Assembly: GCA_020430865.1 (NCBI GenBank)
Contig: JAGQIY010000474.1
Location: 1 to 10,388, forward strand
Length of the DNA stretch: 10,388 bases
Source: Myxococcales bacterium
GTDB taxonomy: Bacteria; Myxococcota; Polyangia; Polyangiales; Polyangiaceae
Direction: 5' to 3'
The notes below the pieces were generated by a model that saw only the letters and a list, made by a program, of their open reading frames with translations, did not search any database and was not told the DNA's origin. Of this stretch, positions 1-6,053 are shown one piece after another (the stretch's first letter is position 1; every line of letters begins with the position of its first letter). Made by a program: the position numbers and the translations under genes.

Positions 1-717
1 CGCGCACGATGGCCCGAAGAAGCCTCGCTTCGAACCAGTCGGGAAGCAGCTCAGTCGACCACCGGCGTGAAGCAGCTCAGCGACTCGGTGGACATCGCTG
101 GCTGTGGTGAGGATCGAGTCGGAACCGAGCGCCCCGCCACAAGCTGCCACCCCCCGCAACGGAGGAAGCGGCGGCTCCCAGCCGCGAGCCGCCGCGCGGC
201 CCCCAAATTCTGGTGCCATGAAGCGGGCCGCGAAGGCCTCGGGCGCAGCTGTCTCAGGTCGAGCCCATCGGGACCAGCGCACCGTGAGCCGCCGCTCGAA
301 GGCGGGTACGGCTCACGGAGCGAGCCAGTCGGGCCGAGGGAGCCTCACACGTCGCCAGCATGCTGCCGCCCCGTGTTGCCCCAGTGCCCGCGCCCCCGTG
401 CCGCGTGGCCGCCTGGCGTCCTGTGGGGCCCGGCGAAGGCCACCGAGCGGCCGCTTCGGGCGCCGGACACCGCCCGAGAAACCGGGCCTGATCGGCAAGG
501 ACGAACCCTGGATCGCGCGCCTTGGAGCTCCATGTCGCGCTCGACCCCGAGCGCGGCCCCGAGCGAGCCACGAAAAAACGGAATCGTACCATTAAAAAAG
601 CTGTAAGTCTCGCTAGTTAACCAGCTCCAGGGTGTGGTCGCGGGCGATGAAAACAACCCTGTTCTTTAGAGCTGGGGGCGCGAAACGACCTGATAACGCG
701 CCGCGGCACCCGAAGCA

Positions 718-762
718 GTCGGCCATGAGTGCCGAGCGCCAAGGCTCGGACGGCAGTCCGAC
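718..762. repeat. Nested inverted repeat (hairpin)
   Basis: CCGAGC (732-737) pairs with GCTCGG (744-749) across a six-base loop. Outside it, GTCGG (718-722) can pair with CCGAC (758-762). A second small inverted repeat, GGCGCG/CGCGCC, lies just upstream (677-682 and 697-702, 14-base loop). There is no T-run right after the stem, so a terminator is not well supported. The function is unknown and chance is possible at this GC content. Confidence 0.3.
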
Positions 763-871
763 TCTCAACGACTTTTGCAGGCCGAAAATGGAAGAGACCG
801 AGCCTGACCAGCGAGGCGTAGCGCGCGAGCGCGGACGCTGCGGACACCAGCGCGGGGCGCCCTTGAGGTGC

Positions 872-900
872 TTGTGAGCGCCCGGGAGCAGCAATAATAT
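872..900 (+). promoter_or_regulatory. Sigma-70-like promoter for the TetR-family gene
   Basis: A -35 element TTGTGA (872-877) and a -10 element TAATAT (895-900) are separated by exactly 17 bases, in an unusually AT-rich spot for this window. The predicted transcript start falls near base 907, only about six bases before the ATG at 913. The mRNA would then be almost leaderless, which fits the lack of a Shine-Dalgarno sequence before that ATG. Inferred from motif match and spacing only. Confidence 0.5.
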
Positions 901-912
901 ATCCACGTTCGC

Positions 913-1542
913 ATGACCTCGCCGCTGCTCAAATCTCGTGTGGAATTGGCGCCTCCGCGAGGCCGCTACGACCGCACGCTGGGTGAGGCTGCGCGAGATC
1001 ACGCTCAGACCGCGCGCGTGATCCAGGCGACCGCCGAACAGCTGGCCGCGCGGGGCCCAGCGGAGCTCACCGTCGAGCACGTAATTATCCATGCGGGAAT
1101 TAGTCGCGCGACCTTCTACCAGCACTTCAGCGACCTCGATGCGGCCGTCGCCTCCGTCGTGGACGCGCTGGAGGAGAAGGTCGTCGGCGGCTGCGCCAGC
1201 GCGCTACGCCAGGAGCCGGCGCCTCGCGGCCAGCTACAGGCCATGGCGACGGCCTTCCTGGTCGAGGTGGAGAACCACCCGCATCTGACCCTGGCAGGCG
1301 CTCTGGTGCTCGACCCACAACGGGCGGAATCAGCGCTGCGACGTCTGCTGCGGCCGCTGCTTCAGCGCTGGCTGGACGACGCGCGCCGCGCGGGGCTGGC
1401 GGCTCCGACAGCTACCCCGTTGGTCGGTGGCTGGCTCGCAGCGCTGTTCGAGGTCACCGCGCTGGACCTCGTGCTGCGAGGCGGAGCGCTCGGTGAACTC
1501 GCGGAGCGTCTCGCACGCGGCGCCTCCGGGCTGGTCCGCTAG
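913..1542 (+). CDS. TetR-family transcriptional regulator
   Basis: This is a 209-residue protein, a usual length for the TetR family, whose members are dimeric DNA-binding repressors released by a small ligand. After a 30-residue N-terminal extension, the helix-turn-helix domain spans about residues 32-80. The recognition part is TVEHVIIHAGISRATFYQHF (53-72), with the family hallmark 'GISRATFYQHF'. The rest (about 85-209) is helical and matches the variable ligand-binding and dimer half, so the ligand cannot be named. The ATG at 913 follows a good promoter closely but has no Shine-Dalgarno sequence. TetR regulators often control a neighbouring operon, but the neighbour here is a convergent zapA, so its target is not evident. 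The TAG stop lies inside a locally repeated 11-mer. The family call is firm; the function is unassigned. Confidence 0.9.
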   Translation: MTSPLLKSRVELAPPRGRYDRTLGEAARDHAQTARVIQATAEQLAARGPAELTVEHVIIHAGISRATFYQHFSDLDAAVASVVDALEEKVVGGCASALRQEPAPRGQLQAMATAFLVEVENHPHLTLAGALVLDPQRAESALRRLLRPLLQRWLDDARRAGLAAPTATPLVGGWLAALFEVTALDLVLRGGALGELAERLARGASGLVR

Positions 1543-1619
1543 TCCTCGCGGCGGCGCGGAGCGTCTCCGCTAGTCCGGGCGTCTCGCGGGGCTTCCGGGC
1601 TCGTCCGCTAGTCCTCGCG
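1525..1619. repeat. Direct repeats at the convergent tetR-type/zapA junction
   Basis: A 26-base unit at 1525-1550 recurs at 1594-1619 with one mismatch (offset 69). The core 11-mer TCCGCTAGTCC occurs three times, at 1535-1545, 1566-1576 and 1604-1614. Because CTAG is its own reverse complement, the first copy supplies the TAG stop of the TetR-family gene on the plus strand and the third supplies the TAG stop of zapA on the minus strand. The stretch GCGGAGCGTCTC also appears twice (from 1501 and from 1556). This looks like a local tandem duplication of the regulator's 3' end. Confidence 0.75.
1556..1570. terminator. Possible bidirectional terminator hairpin
   Basis: GCGGAG (1556-1561) and CTCCGC (1565-1570) form a perfect six-base stem around a CGT triloop, placed between two convergent genes where a shared terminator would be expected. 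No T-run follows on either strand, so intrinsic termination is not certain. Confidence 0.35.
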
Positions 1620-2000
1620 CCGGACGTCGGAGGCGCTGCCCTTGCGACGCACCTCGACGAGCGCGGGCTCGGCGCTGGCGTCTGGGCTGACGGCGGTCGT
1701 CTGCCCGAGGCTGTCCAGGGCGGTGTCCAGGCGGCTGAGCACTCCACGCAGGACCTCACGGGAGCGCTGTTCGACCTCATGGCGACGAGCGCGTTCCTCT
1801 TCCAGTTCGTGGGCCAGCGCCATCGCCGCGAGCAAGAGCCCCTGCGGAGAGTTGAGGTGGGGTCCGGCGTGCTCTCGCAGCTTGCGATCGACCAGAGCCG
1901 CGAGACGTAGCAACGCGTCGTCGCCAGCAGACGCCAGGACGCGATACTTCTGTCCTCCCACCTGCAGTTCGACGGGGCTCCGCTCCACCCGTTGCTCCAT
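1608..2000 (-). CDS. zapA: Cell division protein ZapA
   Basis: ZapA binds FtsZ in the cytoplasm and bundles its filaments, stabilising the division ring. The 130-residue product matches the family layout. The N-terminal globular part (about 8-45) contains VELQVGGQKYRVLAS and a DDALLRLAALVDRKLRE segment. The 'SPQGLLLAAMALAHELEEER' motif follows (51-70) and leads into a coiled coil to about residue 98. It is some 20 residues longer than the E. coli protein, with a polar C-terminal tail (about 101-130) that looks disordered. The ATG at 2000 has no clear Shine-Dalgarno sequence, but the conserved domain begins only a few residues later. Its last residues and stop codon fall in the local repeat. 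In many bacteria zapA sits next to the 6S RNA gene; here the non-coding stretch upstream is a candidate for a structured RNA. Confidence 0.85.
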   Translation of the reverse strand: MEQRVERSPVELQVGGQKYRVLASAGDDALLRLAALVDRKLREHAGPHLNSPQGLLLAAMALAHELEEERARRHEVEQRSREVLRGVLSRLDTALDSLGQTTAVSPDASAEPALVEVRRKGSASDVRRED

Positions 2001-2407
2001 GCTGCTGACGGTAGCACCCGGGACGGATCATGGAAATCGCTGTTGTGGTCGCGTCCGCGGTTTGCAGCGAGCCTAGACGAGGCGCTGGTGGGGCCCAGCG
2101 ACGCAACCGGCACGCTGCATGAACCCCCTTCTTTTGAGCTGCTTCTGCGACCAGAGGGGTCACGACGCGCTTGCCTGGCCAGACCGGATGTCCCGCGCAG
2201 CGCAGCCTGGCGCACGCGGTGCAAGAGCGATCGATGTGGAGAACTTGTGGGGGCGAGGGGGAAAGCCTGTGCGAGCGGGCAAGTGACGGATGGGCCTTGA
2301 CGAAGCGTCGGTTTCTCCCAGCGGCTCCTGCGCCCCGTGGTCGCTCGTGCCGACGCCCGACCTCCAGCGCGCGCCTGCGAGAGGAGTCGAAGCAAGCGAT
2401 GGAGGCG
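2001..2407. other. Intergenic region upstream of zapA
   Basis: This 407-base gap has no believable gene: the open frames in it give low-complexity or Arg/Ser/Pro-rich translations without domains. It contains the paired segments described for the structured-RNA candidate (2079-2327). There is no clear promoter for zapA. The segment just after the stop of the minus-strand gene at 2408 can form a weak stem (CCTCCA...TGGAGG on the minus strand) with a long loop and no T-run, so it is a poor terminator. Confidence 0.6.
2079..2327 (-). ncRNA. Candidate rod-shaped structured RNA (6S-like position)
   Basis: Five helices nest within each other: 2318-2327 with 2079-2088 (one mismatch), 2305-2310 with 2099-2104, 2256-2261 with 2124-2129, 2221-2233 with 2163-2174 (one mismatch and one bulge), and 2204-2210 with 2179-2185. 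The innermost helix uses two G-U pairs that work only in a minus-strand transcript, weakly favouring that strand. A long rod with a large asymmetric internal loop next to zapA recalls 6S RNA, the RNA polymerase-binding regulator. Against this, it is longer than usual (about 250 nt), lies upstream rather than downstream of zapA, and no promoter or 6S sequence signature was recognised. Chance pairing in GC-rich DNA is a real alternative. Confidence 0.2.
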
Positions 2408-3049
2408 CTAGTCGTCAGGCGCGCCAGCGATCCAGTTGTAGAGGATCACGGCGGGCAGCCAGAGCACCGAGCTGTCGAGCTGGGCGGCGACGATCAGCGT
2501 GAGCTCCTTGCTGTCACCGACGCCATAGCGTGCGCCGAGTGATACGCCGCCGGTCATTACGTATGCCGAGTGGAAGTTGTAGCTGCGGGAGCCAATGAAC
2601 AGATCGCCAGCGAGCCCAGGTTGCCACTCGGAGTCGAAGCGTCGGGCATAGCCGCCCAGCGACAGCACCGCGGGCACGTAGGGGTGCACGGGGATCTGCA
2701 GGCTGCCCCCGCCACCAAGGCGCAGATCGTCGAAGCCCGCGGTGCCAACCTCGAGGTAGGGGCCGATGCCGAAGTCGGAGTTGCGGTCGCGGCCGAAGAG
2801 CACGTCGCCGTGGAGGGCGTTGTACCAGCAGGTGTCGTGCCAGACTTCGTCTCGGGTGCCTTCGCCACACAGGCCGCTGATGATGGATACGTTTCCTTGC
2901 GGAGCGGCGTACGCTGGCGTGGAGTAGAGCAAGCTGGCCCCGAGGAGCGCCTCACCCCCAAACCACGCGAGCCTTCGCAGGCCAGATACAACGACGCCAC
3001 CTCGGCGCTCGGCGGAGGTGGCGTTCAAGGTCGGTCGGCGCGCGGGCAT
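2408..3049 (-). CDS. Hypothetical exported protein, probably small outer-membrane beta-barrel
   Basis: I do not recognise a named family. The 213-residue product starts with a long basic N-terminus, then a hydrophobic stretch (about 26-44) ending in AYA|AP, a good signal peptidase I site after residue 48. The mature part is rich in Gly and aromatic residues with alternating hydrophobic positions (for example GIGPYLEVGTAGFDDLRLGG, and segments near 125-175), as in beta-barrel outer-membrane proteins. It ends in a hydrophobic segment (about 195-208). Cysteines 61 and 74 could form a disulfide in the periplasm. It lies 36 bases after the lipoprotein gene, on the same strand, so the two may work together at the envelope. 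The ATG at 3049 is only about ten bases from a possible -10 element. The export signal is fairly sure; the barrel is an inference. Confidence 0.7.
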   Translation of the reverse strand: MPARRPTLNATSAERRGGVVVSGLRRLAWFGGEALLGASLLYSTPAYAAPQGNVSIISGLCGEGTRDEVWHDTCWYNALHGDVLFGRDRNSDFGIGPYLEVGTAGFDDLRLGGGGSLQIPVHPYVPAVLSLGGYARRFDSEWQPGLAGDLFIGSRSYNFHSAYVMTGGVSLGARYGVGDSKELTLIVAAQLDSSVLWLPAVILYNWIAGAPDD

Positions 3050-3058
3050 GGCCGCCCC

Positions 3059-3089
3059 GTTATAGCAACGCCGCTCGCGACTTGTTCAA
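3059..3089 (-). promoter_or_regulatory. Possible promoter before the exported-protein gene
   Basis: On the minus strand TTGAAC (3084-3089) and TATAAC (3059-3064) are separated by 19 bases, slightly longer than ideal. The -35 overlaps the stop codon of the upstream lipoprotein gene. Transcription would begin near 3052, almost at the ATG at 3049, so this would be an internal promoter giving a near-leaderless mRNA. The long spacer keeps confidence low. Confidence 0.3.
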
Positions 3090-3820
3090 TTGTTGCCGCG
3101 TCCAACCGCGATGTAGGCGGCATCGCAGAGGTTGGGGTTGGCGTCATCTCCCGTGCGGCACGCCCCGCAGTCCACCGCGTCGTCATTGCCGATCGAGCAG
3201 GGCGGAGGGAGGTTTGGATCCTCCGATGGGCAGGAGAGTGTGCAGGTGTAGCAGGCAGTGATTGGGTAGGTGAGCTTGGCGCTGGTGACCTCCGAGCCGC
3301 CGAGGGAGTCGCCGAAGACGCGTACCTCGACCACGACTCCGACCCGCGCGTTTGGATCTCCACCGAGCTGACCTGCGAGCTGGCCAGCGGTGGCGGAGTC
3401 GATCAGGGTGACCGAAGCCACGCCGTACGAGGCGTCTCCGTTGGGCGCCTGGTTGACGAAGCCCGTGGCGGCGACGGTGTACTCGTTGATCAGCTGCTGC
3501 TGGGGGGTGAAGATCTGTACCTCGGCGCCGCGGATCGCGATGCGCGAGGTCTCGGTCTTCGTCTCCTCCCGCGAGCCGCGCTGGGTAAGCTGGTTGCCGA
3601 CCAGGAGGTCTCCCGTGTAGGTGCTCGCGAAGGCGACGTCGATGAGCCCGCCCAGGCGAATGGCGGTGCCCTCGTCCGGCGTCACGTTGCACTCTCCATC
3701 CGGGACCGCGACGCCGACGATGAACAGTTGACTGTCGTTGTCGGCGCAGCCGCTGGTGGCGGTCGCTGCGAGCAGACCGAAGGAACAAAGGGCGAACAGC
3801 TTTTGCAGTGAACGGCGCAT
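3086..3820 (-). CDS. Cysteine-rich putative lipoprotein
   Basis: This 244-residue protein has no family I can name. It begins MRRSLQKLF, followed by a hydrophobic core and a TSGC sequence at 22-25. That suits a type II (lipoprotein) signal with Cys25 as the lipidated residue, although Thr at -3 is not the preferred residue. An Asp at position 27 follows (CADND). The middle is beta-rich and polar. The last ~55 residues hold seven cysteines (190, 193, 197, 208, 218, 221, 232), including CYTC and CGAC, suggesting a disulfide-locked module outside the cytoplasm or, less likely, metal binding. The start at 3820 is chosen over an in-frame ATG 63 bases upstream because GAGG (3828-3831) lies seven bases before it and the signal peptide then begins properly. 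The gene for a small exported protein follows after 36 bases. Confidence 0.75.
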   Translation of the reverse strand: MRRSLQKLFALCSFGLLAATATSGCADNDSQLFIVGVAVPDGECNVTPDEGTAIRLGGLIDVAFASTYTGDLLVGNQLTQRGSREETKTETSRIAIRGAEVQIFTPQQQLINEYTVAATGFVNQAPNGDASYGVASVTLIDSATAGQLAGQLGGDPNARVGVVVEVRVFGDSLGGSEVTSAKLTYPITACYTCTLSCPSEDPNLPPPCSIGNDDAVDCGACRTGDDANPNLCDAAYIAVGRGNN

Positions 3821-3879
3821 GAATAGACCTCGACGCGAGTACACACGAAAGCTTACCGGTGGGATCTGCGCGGCGCCAA

Positions 3880-3903
3880 ACAATCGGGCGCTTCAGTAAG
3901 CGC
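3880..3903 (-). terminator. Possible intrinsic terminator of aroKB
   Basis: Just after the aroKB stop on the minus strand, GCGCTT (3903-3898) and AAGCGC (3893-3888) form a perfect six-base stem with an ACTG tetraloop. A short, broken T-tract (ATTGTTT) follows after three C residues. It would separate aroKB from the lipoprotein gene 88 bases downstream, but the T-tract is weak, so read-through is likely. Confidence 0.4.
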
Positions 3904-3908
3904 GCGAC

Positions 3909-5501
3909 CTACAGCGTCTGCGCGCTCGCCTGCACGGCGTCCAGTGCGAGGTGTTCAGTGAACACGTCACCTACATCGCGAGCGAACACGAAGCGAACCC
4001 GATCGCCTGCGCGCTTCTTGTCGTGACCGAGCAAGCTGCTGGCGCGGGGCAGCTCATGCCGCGCGAGATCCGTCGGCAAGCCCAGTTGCTTCAGCAGGTC
4101 CTCGATCCGCGCGGTTAGCTCGGAGGGAGTGTGGCCGAGGCGCGTGCCCAGGCGCAGCGCCGCGACCAGGCCGAGACTGATGGCTTCACCGTGGGTCAAC
4201 TGCCCGTAGCCGGCGAAGGCCTCGATCGCGTGGCCCAGGGTGTGTCCCAGGTTGAGGTGGGCGCGTTCGCCTCGTTCTCGCGGATCGCGGCTGACGACGC
4301 CCGCCTTGACTGCGACGCAGCGGCGCAACATTTCCACGAGCAATTGGGGGTCCCGCGCGAGGATGCCTCGCTGCTCGCGCTCGACCAGCAGCAGCAGCTG
4401 CGGATCTCCGATCAACGCAGTCTTGATCACCTCCGAGAGTGCACTCAGGTAGCCCCGGTCGGGCTCGGTGCTCAGCAGCTGCACGTCGCAGACCACGCCG
4501 CTCGGCTGCCAGAAGGCGCCGACCGCGTTCTTCGCCGGCCCGAAGTCGACCGCCGTCTTGCCCCCGACGGACGCGTCGACCATCGCGAGCAGGGTGCTTG
4601 GAGCGCCGAGCCAGCGTACGCCGCGCATCCAGGTCGCGGCGGCGAAGCCCGTGATGTCCGTGACGACGCCACCTCCGAGCCCGAGCAGTACGCTCTTGCG
4701 ATCGGCTCCGAGCTCGAGCGCCGTCTGGTAGATCGGGCTCAGCGCCTCGAGGGTCTTGTGCTCTTCCCCGGGCTCCAGCAGCACTGTCGCGTGCGGGACC
4801 CGCGCGGCGCCCAGGAGGCGTTGCCTCAGGGAACCGTGAGCGGCGTCGACGTTGCTGTCGCTCACGCACATCACGCGGGTGGGGGTGAGGGCAGCCAGTC
4901 GGTCGCCGAGCCGCTGCTCGAGATCGCCGTGGGTCACCTCGACGCTGTAGCTCTCCGCGCCCGCGGCGACGGCGATGGGGTCCCTGCGCCAGAGCTCGAG
5001 CAGGCGTTCCGCGAGCGCGCTCGGGGTCTCGCCGCTGGTGTCGAGCTGGAAGTGGGCCTCGGCGTAGGCGAGTGCACGAGCGTCCAGGAGCTCACTCACA
5101 CGGGCTGCTGGGTCGACGGCGTCGAGCAAGGGTCGTGTGGAGTCGCCGTGGAGGCGGCGCAGGATCTCGTCCGTGGTTGCGGAGAGCGAGACCACGACCG
5201 CGCGCTGCAAGGCGTGGAGCCGCTGGGGTCGCGCGAGCAGGGCGCCGCCTCCCAGCGCGATCACCCGCGGGGGGTCGGTGCCGCTCAGCAGGCTCCTCAA
5301 CAGCTCGCGCTCTCTCGCCCGAAACCCCGCCTCCCCCTCGCGCTCGAAGATCGCCCGCACGGCGTGCCCGGCGCGGCGCTCGAGCTCGGTGTCGAGATCC
5401 AGGAAGTCGACGCCCGCCCGCGCTGCGACGAGCCGGCCCACGGTGCTCTTGCCGGTGCCCATGAAGCCGCCGATCAGCAGCGGGCGCTTGAAAGCCGTCA
5501 T
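3909..5501 (-). CDS. aroKB: Bifunctional shikimate kinase / 3-dehydroquinate synthase
   Basis: This is a 530-residue cytoplasmic fusion of two shikimate-pathway enzymes. Residues ~5-172 are shikimate kinase (ATP + shikimate to shikimate 3-phosphate): Walker A GFMGTGKS (12-19), DLDTE (35-39) with substrate-binding Asp, Arg61 in GFRARE, LGGGALL (83-89) and the lid Arg in TRPLL (122-126). Residues ~185-530 are 3-dehydroquinate synthase (DAHP to 3-dehydroquinate; NAD and a metal): GLGGGVVTDITGF (274-286), PSTLLAMVDASVGGKTAVDF (301-320), metal ligand Glu357 in SEVIK, NLGHTLGHAIE (417-427; His420 metal ligand, His424 catalytic), His437 in HGEA and HDKK (493-496). All key residues are present, so both activities should work. 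The kinase-first fusion is known from other bacteria such as Thermotoga maritima. The ATG at 5501 fits the Walker A position; no strong Shine-Dalgarno sequence is seen. The gene is divergent from the DUF167 gene 90 bases away. Confidence 0.95.
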   Translation of the reverse strand: MTAFKRPLLIGGFMGTGKSTVGRLVAARAGVDFLDLDTELERRAGHAVRAIFEREGEAGFRARERELLRSLLSGTDPPRVIALGGGALLARPQRLHALQRAVVVSLSATTDEILRRLHGDSTRPLLDAVDPAARVSELLDARALAYAEAHFQLDTSGETPSALAERLLELWRRDPIAVAAGAESYSVEVTHGDLEQRLGDRLAALTPTRVMCVSDSNVDAAHGSLRQRLLGAARVPHATVLLEPGEEHKTLEALSPIYQTALELGADRKSVLLGLGGGVVTDITGFAAATWMRGVRWLGAPSTLLAMVDASVGGKTAVDFGPAKNAVGAFWQPSGVVCDVQLLSTEPDRGYLSALSEVIKTALIGDPQLLLLVEREQRGILARDPQLLVEMLRRCVAVKAGVVSRDPRERGERAHLNLGHTLGHAIEAFAGYGQLTHGEAISLGLVAALRLGTRLGHTPSELTARIEDLLKQLGLPTDLARHELPRASSLLGHDKKRAGDRVRFVFARDVGDVFTEHLALDAVQASAQTL

Positions 5502-5591
5502 GGCGAGGCAACCTGATCGACCCTGGGAGCGCAGTCAACGACCGGCCGCGGTGTGGCGCGGAGGGCGCCGCCGGCGTAGAGCCGCGGCTGG
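5502..5591. promoter_or_regulatory. Divergent promoter region, aroKB / DUF167 gene
   Basis: These 90 bases separate two divergent genes and must hold signals for both. On the minus strand a good -35 hexamer TTGACT lies at 5533-5538, but the sequence 16-17 bases further on is a poor -10 element. On the plus strand no clear promoter was recognised. Assignment to a region is more secure than to any box. Confidence 0.35.
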
Positions 5592-5891
5592 ATGGATCTC
5601 GAGTTGACGCCAGTCGGCGATGGGGTGCGCTTCGCGGTCTTCGCCAAGCCGAGAGCGAGCAAGAGCCGCGTCCTGGGGGTGCGGGAGGGCGCGCTGGAGG
5701 TGGCGATCGCCTCGCCCCCGGTGGACGGCGCCGCCAACGTCGAGCTGCTGAAGCTGCTGGCGCGCGGGCTGGGCGTTCCCAGGCGTGAGCTTTCACTGGT
5801 CGCCGGGGAAGCCTCCAAGCACAAGCGCGTGCTGGTGGCGAACCTCGGCGTGTCCGCCGTGCGAGAGCGCCTGGCCACCATGCTCCGCTGA
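5592..5891 (+). CDS. DUF167 (UPF0235/YggU-like) family protein
   Basis: This 99-residue protein matches the small DUF167 family. Visible hallmarks are the N-terminal beta strand with AKPRASKSRV (18-27), the core ALEVAIASPPVDGAANVELL (34-53), LARGLGVPRRELSLVAGEAS (56-75) and K-H-K-R just after. The length is typical (about 95-110). Members occur across bacteria, archaea and eukaryotes as a compact alpha/beta fold whose biochemical role is not established. The ATG at 5592 is the only possible start, because an in-frame TAG lies at 5577-5579; no clear ribosome binding site precedes it. It lies 162 bases before dapF on the same strand and opens the plus-strand gene run, divergent from aroKB. Confidence 0.88.
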   Translation: MDLELTPVGDGVRFAVFAKPRASKSRVLGVREGALEVAIASPPVDGAANVELLKLLARGLGVPRRELSLVAGEASKHKRVLVANLGVSAVRERLATMLR

Positions 5892-6035
5892 GTAGCCCCG
5901 GGCGCTTCCAAGGTCGGCAGCTCACCCCTGGCGACGAGGGCTGTCGAGCGGAAGGTGGCGAGCGCGAGCGTCGTTTCGATAAGTCTAGTGGTGAACGAGT
6001 GGCTTGCGTTGTTCTGCGGTGCAGGGGCTTTGCTG

Positions 6036-6041
6036 TAGACT
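6036..6041 (+). promoter_or_regulatory. Possible -10 element before dapF
   Basis: TAGACT at 6036-6041 matches four of six bases of the -10 consensus. Start of transcription would be near 6048, only about six bases before the dapF ATG at 6054, where no Shine-Dalgarno sequence is seen. No good -35 lies at 16-18 bases; TTGTTC at 6009-6014 is too far. Weak evidence. Confidence 0.25.
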
Positions 6042-6053
6042 GAGCCTCCCCCG

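Larger units (their letters stand above)
1..912. other. Gene-poor leader region, no convincing gene
   Basis: No protein here looks real. Several frames stay open for 100-200 codons, but their translations are rich in Arg, Pro, Cys and Trp and show no domain, which is typical of chance open frames in GC-rich DNA. The first 70 bases might be the last codons of a gene cut by the window edge: the frame starting at base 2 reads to a TGA at 68-70 and ends in a basic tail (KKPRF...SRPPA), but this is too short to judge. A 12-base direct repeat (GAAGCAGCTCAG) lies at 43-54 and 69-80. A more AT-rich patch lies at about 570-665. Two short inverted repeats are present, at 677-702 and 718-762. No tRNA-like T-arm was found. 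Confidence 0.55.

Noticed and set aside
28..38. TTCGAA-containing stretch resembling a tRNA T-loop
   Set aside because: The flanking bases do not form a T-arm stem and no acceptor or anticodon arm can be drawn.
67..606. Open frame of 179 codons on the plus strand near the start
   Set aside because: The translation is rich in Arg, Pro, Cys and Trp with no domain; overlapping frames on both strands are equally open, as expected by chance at this GC content.
613..1125. Minus-strand open frame of 170 codons
   Set aside because: It overlaps the N-terminal half of the well-supported TetR-family gene and shows no domain.
2237..2245. DnaA-box-like TTCTCCACA on the minus strand
   Set aside because: A single copy with one mismatch, no cluster and no origin genes nearby.
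2570..3811. Plus-strand open frame of 413 codons
   Set aside because: It lies opposite the lipoprotein and exported-protein genes, which have signal peptides and a ribosome binding site; its composition is that of an antisense shadow.
3821..3883. Upstream in-frame ATG that would extend the lipoprotein by 21 residues
   Set aside because: The extension would bury the signal peptide behind a non-conserved leader, whereas the ATG at 3820 has a GAGG ribosome site at the right distance.
4131..5516. Plus-strand open frame of 461 codons
   Set aside because: Entirely antisense to aroKB, whose catalytic motifs are all present; no domain in the translation.
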